Assembly (NCBI RefSeq): GCF_964355755.1
Contig: NC_092674.1
Coordinates: 21,542,001-21,606,000 of the forward strand
Direction of reading: 5' to 3'
Source: Antedon mediterranea
Taxonomy: Eukaryota; Echinodermata; Crinoidea; Comatulida; Antedonidae
DNA length: 64,000 nucleotides
In this document: piece after piece, positions 22,580 through 30,387 of the stretch
How the letters are laid out: each line of letters starts with the position of its first letter
How positions within the stretch are numbered: the first letter of the stretch is position 1
Made by a program: the position numbers and the translations under genes
The notes under the pieces: model-generated
What the model was told of the DNA's origin: nothing
The model's database searches: none
What the model saw: the letters and a program-made list of their open reading frames with translations, nothing else

Positions 22580-23238
22580 TTATTATAACTATGTTAAATC
22601 GGGCTTACAAACTATCGTCGACCCACCAGCTTTTTAATGATGAATGTGAAATTCTAAGGAAGATTTTTAAGCGTCTGAAATATCCAGATGAACTAATAAC
22701 AACAACCAAACAGAACTTTAAACCAGCAGAGAGCAATAACAACACTGCAGAAGGTAAAACAGATTTATCCGAAATACCAGTGCGAATCATCCTGCCATTC
22801 AAAGACCAGAAATCTGCGAACTCCGTCAAGCGACAACTATGCCAACTAAGTCACAAGATAAACAAAAACATTGTCCCTGTATTCATAAGTAAAAAAGTTA
22901 AAGATAACATTAGGAAAGTCGAAAAGAAACCTACTATTATAAGTCAACAATGTGTTGTGTATAAATTTAAATGTGACTTGTGCGATGCAAGTTATGTGGG
23001 ATATACATGCCGACACCTCTACCAACGCATTGTTGAACATAGTAGGTGCTTAATAGGACATCATTTGAAGGATCATAATGTGATTGTTAATCCAAGTAAA
23101 ATTAATTCATGTTTTAGTATACTTAGGAAATGCAAAAACAAATTTGACTGTCTTATCTATGAAATGTTGTATATCAGACAATTAAAACCTAGTCTGAATA
23201 AACAAAGTGACTCTGTAAAAGCTAAGCTTTTCATTTGA
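22528..23238 (+). CDS. PLE-3 C-terminal protein with GIY-YIG endonuclease
   Basis: This 236-residue open frame has LLHYNSHVDNKYKRSLIITM near its start, the usual segment after the Penelope thumb. A linker with ILPFKDQKSANSVKRQL follows, then the nuclease: VYKFKCDLCDASYVGYTC, HLYQRIVEHSRC with the conserved Arg and Glu, and LIYEMLYIRQLKPSLN at the end. The open frame is uninterrupted, but without its reverse transcriptase half it cannot work as an element. The first few residues come from the inversion junction. Confidence 0.75.
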   Translation: MSLLHYNSHVDNKYKRSLIITMLNRAYKLSSTHQLFNDECEILRKIFKRLKYPDELITTTKQNFKPAESNNNTAEGKTDLSEIPVRIILPFKDQKSANSVKRQLCQLSHKINKNIVPVFISKKVKDNIRKVEKKPTIISQQCVVYKFKCDLCDASYVGYTCRHLYQRIVEHSRCLIGHHLKDHNVIVNPSKINSCFSILRKCKNKFDCLIYEMLYIRQLKPSLNKQSDSVKAKLFI

Positions 23239-23336
23239 CAGGATGTTAGACAATAGGTCTTTTGTTATTTAAACTTTGACCCTTGGCTTGTGCTACTTAA
23301 TTAGTTGTTGTTTTATATTTTATTCATTGGACTTGA

Positions 23337-23372
23337 TAATGACCCCATGATGGAGTCGAAACGTCGTTCTCT
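23337..23372 (+). ncRNA. Degenerate hammerhead-like motif at the PLE-3 3' end
   Basis: TTGATAATGACCCC, a short loop, GGAGTC and then GAAACGTC resemble the CUGAUGA, stem II and GAAAC-GUC order of Penelope hammerhead ribozymes. Two core bases differ, so it is probably inactive. The position just after the coding region fits. Confidence 0.35.
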
Positions 23373-23583
23373 TTTAAGCGTTATTTTTATATTATGTATT
23401 TACAATATTCGTAATATGAATGTTATAGTTATTAATAGCATTGGATAATGACACTCCGTCGACAAATGTACCAAGGTATGAATTTCGAAAGCCGATACCA
23501 CGCAATAAACAAAATCAAGTCTACAAATAAGAAAATACACATACAATGTCTGGTTTTTAAAAACTTTCTTTGAGAGTTACATT

Positions 23584-23766
23584 TCAATTAACATAATGCT
23601 GAAATAAACATTTTTGGTTAACTACGTCGTGATCATCGTCCGATTCATCGCTGCTATCATCGTCCAACATTTCTTGAATCGATTCCACTGCAGTCTTGTA
23701 TCCAAGTTGTCTGTTTTTAACGTTTGCTGAAAGTGAACATAGACCTACCATCTTATTGTAATTCAT
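23584..23766 (-). CDS. Small unrecognised ORF with acidic centre
   Basis: A 60-residue open frame beginning MNYNKMVGLCSLSANVKNRQ, with an acidic run LDDDSSDESDDDHD. It is the left-most of a group of small intronless frames (23.58-25.81 kb) in sequence richer in CpG than its surroundings. No homology is recognised and it could be chance. Confidence 0.3.
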   Translation of the reverse strand: MNYNKMVGLCSLSANVKNRQLGYKTAVESIQEMLDDDSSDESDDDHDVVNQKCLFQHYVN

Positions 23767-23842
23767 GCTCTTTTCTGATTTTGTGAGAGAGTTATCTTCC
23801 TCCTTGAGTCAATCGTAATGCAATCTGTCAAACGTTCTTAAT

Positions 23843-24278
23843 TCAGAAAAAAGGTGAATCCTTCTCCAACTTTAGCATGGCGTTTTGAGACGAGGATAAA
23901 AGTCGTGAATAATTAACGTTTCGTTTGATCAACGATGACAGCATTTTCTCACCATTTCGAGTCTTCAAAGCCTGATTGTATACTTTCTGCATTTGCCTCG
24001 TCTTTTCTTCGAATTTGTGTTGCATGACGGCAATGTTACGCATGGATTCTACTAGTTCGCGCCTCACATTGAGCGAATTTATCGATAGCATACCGTATCG
24101 TACGGTATCCAGGCAACGCAAGGCGTTCGTAAGTGAAATTCAGTACACTATCACAATGTTTAACAAAACGCCTGTCATCGTATAGAAAACAAAGTCCGTC
24201 TGCGCTTGGAATTACGTCAAGATCACATCGATGAATTGTTAACGGGCCTCCTTCCGATACGAGCATGTACGAGAACAT
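23843..24278 (-). pseudogene. Unrecognised two-frame ORF with coiled-coil C-terminus
   Basis: The first frame (24278-24036) starts MFSYMLVSEGGPLTIHRCDL. The second frame (24121-23843) overlaps it and is helical and charged (QHKFEEKTRQMQKVYNQAL), probably a coiled coil. The shift near 24110 suggests a former gene of about 145 residues now broken, or a programmed or misread base. A globular head plus coiled coil is a layout seen in proteins of large DNA viruses, but no family is identified. Confidence 0.35.
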
Positions 24279-24299
24279 GTGCCAAATTAATATACATTT

Positions 24300-24572
24300 T
24301 TACATGCTTGTAACTTGATCGTCTTTATTAAAGTTTGTTCTCGGTGTCACCTTACTTAATTCTTTCACGTAATTACAGACACTTTCTACGTCCACATCGC
24401 ACGCCTCCATAAATTTTCTGAACGCCATTTTGTGTCCAATGATCGACGGATCGACTTCCGTGCTCGGTTCGACAACAAGACGAAACAAATTTGCACGTTC
24501 TATATATTGAATGTCTTTGTCTATCTCAATTCTAAGTGCGATCATCAATGCGTTTGTTAAAACCAAACTCAT
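24300..24572 (-). CDS. Unrecognised 90-residue ORF
   Basis: Begins MSLVLTNALMIALRIEIDKD and continues with IIGHKMAFRKFMEACDVDVE. It looks mostly helical and acidic. It lies 21 bases upstream (in minus-strand sense) of the next frame, a compact spacing unlike the intron-rich host genes nearby. No family recognised. Confidence 0.4.
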   Translation of the reverse strand: MSLVLTNALMIALRIEIDKDIQYIERANLFRLVVEPSTEVDPSIIGHKMAFRKFMEACDVDVESVCNYVKELSKVTPRTNFNKDDQVTSM

Positions 24573-24587
24573 CGTAATTGTCTTTTA

Positions 24588-24596
24588 ATGATGATA

Positions 24597-24639
<43 letters not shown>

Positions 24640-24650
24640 CGATGATGATA
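24588..24650 (+). repeat. (GAT)n microsatellite
   Basis: About 20 near-perfect ATG/GAT trinucleotide units with two interruptions. Poly-Met or poly-Ile frames here are spurious. Confidence 0.95.
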
Positions 24651-24885
24651 GACATGGAAATGCAAAGAGCGGTCGGTTTTTATTCGTTCCGTTTCACTCA
24701 ATACCGTAGTGACCAGATGGCGACACTCGTATCGACGGTTTTCATCTTTTATGCATCAACAATATTTGTAGCCAACGACCGTGACGCCATCCGATCGCCC
24801 TTACAATCACACATCTCTAAATTGTTGATAATCGTTCGAGAATCTTGAATGAATGTACATTTGTTCAAGCAAACAGCACATCTCG

Positions 24886-25080
24886 TCACAATTTAATTTC
24901 AATGTCAGTCATTGTACAACACTTGGTGTCTGTGTCGTACAAAAGACGTTCGATGAGCGCAATGCAACGTGCGTAATAATATATCCTTTTTGGTAATGGA
25001 TTGTCTAAATTTCGTTTGAATTCTTCTATCATTGTCTTCAAGGAATCTTCATCGTCGTCGTGAGAGACCCCTCTATCCAC
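24886..25080 (-). CDS. Unrecognised 64-residue acidic ORF
   Basis: Begins MDRGVSHDDDEDSLKTMIEE and contains KRIYYYARCIALIERLLYD. It is charged and helical. It lies head to head with the plus-strand frame at 25129 across a 48-base gap, which could hold a shared promoter. No family recognised. Confidence 0.3.
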   Translation of the reverse strand: MDRGVSHDDDEDSLKTMIEEFKRNLDNPLPKRIYYYARCIALIERLLYDTDTKCCTMTDIEIKL

Positions 25081-25128
25081 CTACGTTCAACGCGTAACTT
25101 TTCCATAGTTCAAACGACATACTAAAAT

Positions 25129-25431
25129 ATGGAGGTAATCAATTGTCTTTCCTCTTCCTCTTTGTTGTCGTCCTTATGCCGACGGGTATTCGCTATTATA
25201 TTGCTCAAAAGAAGATTGATTAAGATTAAAAAGTTATCGGAGCTGGTAACCGGATTGGATCGACCATGGTGCTGCAGTGATTACCGTTGGATTATGTCTT
25301 TTATTGTTTTCAAAAATGCGTCCGGCCAATTGTACAAACCAATCTTACTTCTTCAAATCTATACGCATATTTTTGCCGAAAATGACAAAGCGTGTGTCGC
25401 CTCTATGACGATACTTGCCCGAATTGTCTGA
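25129..25431 (+). CDS. Unrecognised 100-residue ORF
   Basis: Begins MEVINCLSSSSLLSSLCRRV, with a hydrophobic first third and a basic patch (LLKRRLIKIKK). It overlaps the minus-strand frame at 25345-25554 by 87 bases, so at most one of them is likely to be real. Confidence 0.3.
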   Translation: MEVINCLSSSSLLSSLCRRVFAIILLKRRLIKIKKLSELVTGLDRPWCCSDYRWIMSFIVFKNASGQLYKPILLLQIYTHIFAENDKACVASMTILARIV

Positions 25432-25554
25432 AGTAAGAAAACAAATGGGGACTCTACTTTGGCTTGGTTTCAATAGTGTCTCAGCTAGTATAAGTAACAC
25501 AAACACAATCATTTTCAGTACAGTCCTATAGCCTTCGGTTTCCAAATAACTCAT
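25345..25554 (-). CDS. Unrecognised small ORF with hydrophobic N-terminal region
   Basis: A 69-residue frame beginning MSYLETEGYRTVLKMIVFVL. The stretch TVLKMIVFVLLILAE could be a signal anchor. It overlaps the next frame (25810-25526) by 29 bases. No family recognised. Confidence 0.3.
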   Translation of the reverse strand: MSYLETEGYRTVLKMIVFVLLILAETLLKPSQSRVPICFLTSDNSGKYRHRGDTRFVIFGKNMRIDLKK

Positions 25555-25810
25555 GATTAGGACGTATTACTAGGCCTATGATCGACAAAAAGTGTATTTT
25601 GTACTCGTCGTCGTCATCATCATCAACAACAATAACATCGCCATAATACGTCGCGTGATTATAACAGTTATTGTACTTATCACTGAAATGTTCAGTCACT
25701 GCCCATTCCAAAGACAACAATTTGAGACAACCTGAGTGTAAGTGGTAATTCTCCGATAACCCGCATTTTTTCCTTTCTGTCTTTGATAAAGTAAGTAAGT
25801 AAAGTAACAC
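25526..25810 (-). CDS. Unrecognised 94-residue ORF with poly-Asp run
   Basis: Begins MLLYLLTLSKTERKKCGLSE and contains VIVVDDDDDDEYKIHFLS. The Asp run comes from a TCG/TCA-repeat, so part of the frame is low complexity. It marks the right end of the compact ORF block. Confidence 0.3.
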   Translation of the reverse strand: MLLYLLTLSKTERKKCGLSENYHLHSGCLKLLSLEWAVTEHFSDKYNNCYNHATYYGDVIVVDDDDDDEYKIHFLSIIGLVIRPNHELFGNRRL

Positions 25811-25997
25811 AAACGATAAAGCTGATATGGGTTCTTCACCTACTAATTCATGGATGACCTGTTTATATTCGTGACAAATTAGTTACAGATTTTAAACATT
25901 GTTTCAATAGTCTTAAATATTCATATGCAAGTCATCAAATATAAATTTGGCTTTTTATTCCTAAATTGTTTTGTTTATATATATATATATTTACCTT

Positions 25998-26301
25998 CGT
26001 GATATATTAGTCAGATCCAAATTTAAGAGTGAAATTAACTCTCATGACAGCCAAAATTTGGGCAGTCACCTTTGCGGCAAATCTTGCAAAACTTGTTCAT
26101 TGGTTGATTCTACTGAAAAATTTGAGAGTAACCAAACTGGCCGCATTTTTCGGATAAGACAATCAATTAATTGTCTAACCAAAAACGTCATGAATGAACA
26201 AGTTTTGCAAGATTTGCCGCAAAGGTGACTGCCCAAATTTTGGCTGTCATGAGAGTTAATTTCACTCTTAAATTTGGATCTGACTAATATATCACGAAGG
26301 T
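25998..26301. repeat. 105-base near-perfect inverted repeat inside PLE-1
   Basis: The block starting TTCGTGATATATTAGTCAGA at 25998 and ending near 26102 reappears in reverse complement at about 26197-26301. The spacer is about 95 bases and carries the next part of the Penelope linker, read from the plus strand. The arms look identical by eye, so the inversion is young. Confidence 0.9.
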
Positions 26302-26699
26302 TGGGAGGTCTACGAAATGCAATAATGGGTGGTTCCGGAAAAACAGTTCCTGAGACGTTCTGTGGACTGTAGAATGGGCATATGTTTCTCAATAATAGCC
26401 CGTAATGGAGGCAACCTAGGTGGTAGGTTGTGACCAATGGCACTCTGGTCAAATTTTTTGGCTGACGTGGTTTGTACGTCAGTGTTTGACATTGAGGAAT
26501 ATCTTTTGCTTTCTTTATAGCAGTTTCGATGTATTCCTTCTTGTAATTTCTATTCCGGAGATGTCCGGTTAGTTCTTCGGTACGATTCTGAAAATCTAAA
26601 TCTGAAAAACAGATACGTCCGATACGTAATGCTTGACTGTACGGTATGTTTTTAGTACAGTGTCGGGGGTGACAATTGCTAGGGAGCAGGTACATATTT

Positions 26700-27176
26700 T
26701 TATCCGGCCGTGGGTTTACGGAATAGGTCAGTTTTGAGTGTACCATTTTCTATGGTCACTATAGTGTCCAAAAAACCAACGCTACTAGTGGATTTGGTAG
26801 CTGTAAATTTGATAGTTGGGTGGGCTGAATTAATATTGAGAAGAAAAGATTCCAAATTATCTTCACCATGAGTCCAGATCATGAAGATGTCGTCAATGTA
26901 TCTAAACCAAACAAGTGGTTTATTTGGTTGGAGGGACAGAAAATTGGCCTCAAATTGTCCCATAAATAAATTTGCAAAAGATGGCGCCATTTTTGTGCCC
27001 ATCGCTGTGCCATGAATTTGAAGGTAATGGTCATTTCCAAAAATAAAATTGTTGTTGGTTAAAATCAACATGACCAGTTCTCGTAAATGAGCTTTAGTAG
27101 GCGTTTTGCCTGGAATTTGTATGTAATTTAAAATACATGCGTCGGCTCCTTCTTCGTGAGGGATATTAGTATACAA
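26700..27176 (-). pseudogene. PLE-1 reverse transcriptase palm
   Basis: Carries MYTNIPHEEGADACI, HGTAMGTKMAPSFANLFMG and FRYIDDIFMIWTHGE, with an intact YIDD catalytic box. HPTIKFTATKS and GFLDTIVTIENGTL follow. This is the best-preserved polymerase core in the window, but it has lost its nuclease and its frame is broken on both sides. Confidence 0.85.
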
Positions 27177-27227
27177 TGATGAAACATCTAATGTAGCCAG
27201 AACAGAATTATTAGGTAAATTTTGAAT

Positions 27228-27599
27228 TTAGTTAATTTTGCGGATAAAGTCCGTGGAGTCCTGAATGTATGAAGGGAGATCAGTCACATGTGGTCTTAGT
27301 AAATCATCCACATATTCAGAAATTTTCTCTGTAGCAGTACCATTGCCCGAAATAATGGGTCTACCAGGATTGCCTGCTTTGTGGATTTTAGGTAGAAAAT
27401 AAAATCTGCCTGGAACTGGATTGACCTGTGCCAAATGAGGTCCAATCTTAGGATCGATGGAGTGTTTTTTTACCATCACAGAAACAGATTTGGCCACCTT
27501 ATCAGCAATTTCCGGGGTGGGATCCGTTGTAAGTTTACGATAATGAAGAGGATTGTTTAGCTGTCTTAAGGACTCCTCTTCATAAAATTTGATATCCAT
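27228..27599 (-). pseudogene. PLE-1 N-terminal region of the reverse transcriptase
   Basis: Open frame with MDIKFYEEESLRQLNN, then RFYFLPKIHKAGNPGRPIIS and ISEYVDDLLRPHVTDLPSYI. This is the conserved N-terminal block of Penelope polymerases. The preceding bases code for an ADKGSATVA-like motif before the (TA)n tract cuts the element. It ends in a stop near 27228, after which the palm resumes in another frame. Confidence 0.8.
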
Positions 27600-27648
27600 G
27601 GCAACAGTGGCAGAACCTTTATCAGCGGGTTTAATGATATATATATAT

Positions 27649-27967
27649 ATAAAAATACTGAAAGATGAGGGCGTATCAATTTGATCTCTGATGCGCGTGC
27701 GTACAACTGAGGACTAGTGCTGTTCCGCCGTACCACGCCGAGAATGTTAAAGAGTCGTTATCCAATCGAGTTCGAACAATACCATGAAAGCCCCAGTGGT
27801 CTAATGGTTAGGACATCTGCATATCAAGCAGGCGGTCCGAGTTTGAGTCTCGGTTGGGGCGACTTTTTCTCATTCTCACATATTTCCTCATCTTTATCGT
27901 TTCAAATTAATTAATTCAATTTCAGTATATCACCGGGCGGTTTAGAATTAATGTTCTTTGCCTCTTG
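27649..27967 (+). repeat. tRNA-bearing repeat, copy 1 (left inverted arm)
   Basis: About 320 bases made of a 130-base leader (AAGATGAGGGCGTATCAATT and GCGTGCGTACAACTGAGGAC), a complete tRNA-like sequence, and a trailer (ATATCACCGGGCGGTTTAGA and TTAATGTTCTTTGCCT) that runs into a (TA)n tract. The same unit is found inverted at 29617-29945, and in decayed form near 46.4 kb. It is either a tRNA-derived SINE or part of a composite element around PLE-2. Confidence 0.75.
27790..27861 (+). tRNA. tRNA-like cloverleaf, predicted anticodon ATC, within a repeat
   Basis: Seven-base acceptor stem (GCCCCAG with TTGGGGC), D stem GTC/GAC, a five-base anticodon stem around the loop ATATCAA with U33 in place, a four-base variable loop and a perfect T stem (CCGAG/CTCGG). 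A run of five T follows at once, as in a polymerase III terminator. The anticodon would be AUC (an Asp codon), which is unusual. The B box reads GTTTGAGTC instead of GTTCGAGTC. It may be a pseudogene or SINE head. Confidence 0.5.
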
Positions 27968-27968
27968 T

Positions 27969-28053
<85 letters not shown>
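27968..28053. repeat. (TA)n microsatellite, about 86 bases
   Basis: An uninterrupted TA run joins the tRNA-bearing repeat to the 3' side of PLE-2. Confidence 0.98.
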
Positions 28054-28054
<1 letters not shown>

Positions 28055-28224
28055 CATGTAGCTGGCCGCACTCCTCAGGTGAAATATAAAACATATATAA
28101 ATCCAAAGGCAAATTACTGAAAAAAATGACAATGCTGTGGGTATCAATGGCTGGATCTCAATGGAGATACAAAAATAAAAAGCGAAAAGCTAAATCAAAA
28201 CGATAAAGTAAACAGCCAGAAAAG

Positions 28225-28261
28225 TTAGCAGAGCTTTCGGGCAACACTAGCCCTTCATCAG
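28225..28261 (-). ncRNA. Hammerhead-ribozyme-like motif in the PLE-2 3' region
   Basis: On the minus strand CTGATGA (28261-28255) is followed by a GGGC/GCCC stem with a TAGTGTT loop, then GAAA (28238-28235) and a short AGC-TCT-GCT hairpin with CTA as a possible cleavage triplet. This is the conserved core order of a hammerhead. Penelope-like elements are known to carry minimal type I hammerheads. I could not find a convincing stem I, so self-cleavage is uncertain. Confidence 0.5.
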
Positions 28262-28491
28262 TGCAAGTGAAGGAATTTGGATAACGTCATAGTATAAAGC
28301 TGGCAAGTGCTGCCTGGGTGGACAGGAATAAAAGAAATATAACAAAGGGAGCCAGGGTGAAGTCTGAATAAGAGTAGAAAACAAAGAAGGTAGCGTGGTA
28401 GAGATATAAACAATTTTGGAATGAGACTAAAAAACAGCTTAAATGGTTTGTTAATATTGAAACTTAAATTTTGGTAGTCAATGGAATAATT

Positions 28492-29574
28492 TTACCGATC
28501 TGGGAGTATGTTCCTAATGTTAAGTCCAAAAGGTTTTGTGGTTTTAAGTAGTAATTCCCAGTGGTTTTTTTTGTCTTTGCGAGTTTTGTCGTTCCATTGG
28601 ACATCGTGGTCTATTGCAATAACTCTGAAATTTGCAATCGAGTGACCAGCTGAATTAAAATGTTCGGCTACAGGTTGATCACGCTTAAATGTTTTGATAG
28701 CTGATCTATGTTGTGTCATTCTCATACGGAGAGTGTTTTTTGTTTCTCCGACGTACTGTTTGCCACAAATATTACAGTATATGAGATAAATGACGTTTTT
28801 GGTTAGACAATTAATTGATTGTCTTATCCGAAAAATGTGGCCAGTTTGGTTACTCTCAAATTTTTCAGTAGAATCAACCAATGAACAAGTTTTGCAAGAT
28901 TTGCCGCAAAGGTGACTGCCCAAATTTAGGCTGTCATGAGAGTTAATTTCACTCTTAAATTTGGATCTGACTAATATATCACGAAGGTTGGGAGGTCTAC
29001 GAAATGCAATAATGGGTGGTTCCGGAAAAACAGTCCTGAGACGTTCTGTGGACTGTAGAATGGGCATATGTTTCTCAATAATAGCCCGTAATGGAGGCAA
29101 CCTAGGGTGGTAGGTTGTGACCAATGGCACTCTGGTCGATTTTTTTGGCTGACGTGGTTTGTACGTCAGTGTTTGACATCGAGGAATATATTTTGCTTTC
29201 TTTATAGCAGTTTCGATGTATTCCTTCTTGTAATTTCTGTTCCGGAGATGTCCGGTTAGTTCTTCGGTACGATTCTGAAAATCTAAATCTGAAGAACAGA
29301 TACGTCCGATACGTAATGCTTGACTGTACGGTATGTTTTTAGTACAGTGTCGGGGGTGACAACTGCTAGGGAGCAGGTACATATTTTTATCCGTGGGTTT
29401 ACGGAATAGGTCAGTTTTGAGTGTACCATTTTCTATGGTCACTATAGTGTCCAAAAAATCAACGCTACTAGTGGATTTGGTAGCTGTAAATTTGATAGTT
29501 GGGTGAGCTGAATTAATATTGAGAAGAAAAAATTCCAAATTATCTTCACCATGGGTCCAGATCATGAAGATGTC

Positions 29575-29576
<2 letters not shown>
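28492..29576 (-). CDS. PLE-2 ORF: reverse transcriptase end, linker and GIY-YIG endonuclease
   Basis: After about 17 residues coded by the TA tract, the frame reads NDIFMIWTHGEDNLEFFLLN, then HPTIKFTATKSTSSVDFLDT and FRKPTDKNMYLLPSSCHPRH. The linker has RRPPNLRDILVRSKFKSEIN and a Cys cluster (CGKSCKTC). The nuclease has IYLIYCNICGKQYVGETKNT, LRMRMTQHRSAI with the catalytic Arg, and KKNHWELLLKTTKPFGLNIR with the conserved Glu and final Asn. There is no internal stop over about 360 residues, so this is a recent copy of which only the C-terminal half survives. Confidence 0.88.

Positions 29577-29616
<40 letters not shown>
29577..29616. repeat. (TA)n microsatellite at the PLE-2 5' junction
   Basis: A pure TA run of about 40 bases exactly at the truncation point of PLE-2 and at the tail of the right tRNA-bearing repeat. 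Confidence 0.97.
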
Positions 29617-29620
<4 letters not shown>

Positions 29621-29945
29621 AAATCAGGCAAAGAACATTAATTCTAAACCGCCCGGTGATATACTGAAATTTAATTGATTAATTTGAAACGATAAAGATG
29701 AGGAAATCTGTGAGAATGAGAAAAAGTCGCCCCAACCGAGACTCGAACTCGGACCGCCTGCTTGATATGCAGATGTCCTAACCATTAGACCACTGGGGCT
29801 TTCATGGTATTGTTCGAACTCGATTGGATAGCGACTCTTTAACATTCTCGGCGTGATACGGTGGAACAGCACTAGTCCTCAGTTGTACGCACGCGCACCA
29901 GAGATCAAATTGATACGCCCTCATCTTACAGTATTTTTATTCACG
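29617..29945 (-). repeat. tRNA-bearing repeat, copy 2 (right inverted arm)
   Basis: Reverse complement of the unit at 27649-27967, with only scattered differences. A further short piece of the same trailer (AAACAAATCAGGCAAAGAAC) is repeated near 29986-30008 after another short TA run, so the family tends to break and restart at TA tracts. Confidence 0.75.
29728..29799 (-). tRNA. tRNA-like cloverleaf, predicted anticodon ATC, copy 2
   Basis: Identical in structure to the copy at 27790-27861, but with an intact B box (GTTCGAGTC). The 72-base cloverleaf has paired acceptor, D, anticodon and T stems and is followed by T5. It could be transcribed by polymerase III. Location in a repeated unit argues against a cellular tRNA gene. 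Confidence 0.5.
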
Positions 29946-30387
29946 AGGAGGGATCTCCGAAGAGATACTTTTATATATATATATAAACAAATCAGGCAAA
30001 GAACATTAAATATATATAAACTTTTTTTTATTGGTTTTCATTTGTTTAACTGTATCATCTGCCTTTTCCAGATTCGATTTGGTGAATCAAAATTCCAAAT
30101 GCCAATCAGTCTTTCTGACCTAGCTCACCAATTAGGCCACTCATCCTGAGTTCTAGAAACTACGTTGTCGGCTTTACATTTGCAACCTCCCTAAAGCTCT
30201 GTAGTATAGTTGTTCTATGGGCTGCCGTCATGTCCTGTAGCTTTTTTCATATTCCTCATGTAAACTAATATTTACGTGTCATTATCAGAACCATTATCAA
30301 TCGGGTTGACGTCATATTTCTTGAGTCTTCCGCCATCTATTCCTCCGGGAAGTGTCTCCAAAATGTTGTCCCTGGTTAGTGAGTTAA

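Larger units (their letters stand above)
22322..23400 (+). mobile_element. Penelope-like element PLE-3, rearranged by inversion
   Basis: The plus-strand ORF 22528-23238 encodes the C-terminal half of a Penelope protein: a linker, a Cys-containing stretch and a GIY-YIG nuclease (VYKFKCDLCDASYVGYTC). The region that should precede it, the end of the reverse transcriptase (HPAIAFTMETVVNNSIPFLG and RVYRKPTDTGLLL), lies on the minus strand at 22579-22322. The two halves meet head to head near 22540-22580, so the 5' part was inverted, as is common in Penelope insertions. A CCATGATGGAGTCGAAACGT block lies about 100 bases after the stop. Confidence 0.8.
25990..27636 (-). mobile_element. Penelope-like element PLE-1, 5'-truncated, with an inverted tip
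   Basis: On the minus strand there is the N-terminal region (27599-27228, with PVPGRFYFLPKIHKAGNPGR), the reverse transcriptase core (27176-26700) and the C-terminal linker (26746 to about 26196). At the left the sequence folds back: 25998-26098 repeats 26196-26301 in inverted orientation. Both ends lie against (TA)n tracts (25978-25991 and 27637-27650). The nuclease half is missing. It is closely similar to PLE-2 and must be the same family. Confidence 0.85.
28054..29576 (-). mobile_element. Penelope-like element PLE-2, 5'-truncated
   Basis: The minus-strand open frame from the (TA)n tract at 29577 down to the stop at 28492 covers the end of the reverse transcriptase and the whole C-terminal part with an intact GIY-YIG nuclease. 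About 440 bases of 3' untranslated sequence follow, including a hammerhead-like motif (28261-28225). Both ends lie at (TA)n tracts, and the whole is framed by inverted tRNA-bearing repeats. Truncation falls inside the YIDD box: the frame resumes at NDIFMIW. Confidence 0.88.

Noticed and set aside
24588-24848. Plus-strand ORF beginning with a long Met run
   Set aside because: The Met run is a GAT microsatellite. The remainder has no motif, and most of it would need the repeat as its start.
27968-29616. CRISPR-like or programmed tandem structure around the TA tracts
   Set aside because: The regular tracts are simple (TA)n microsatellites and the sequence is eukaryotic. No spacer and repeat order exists.
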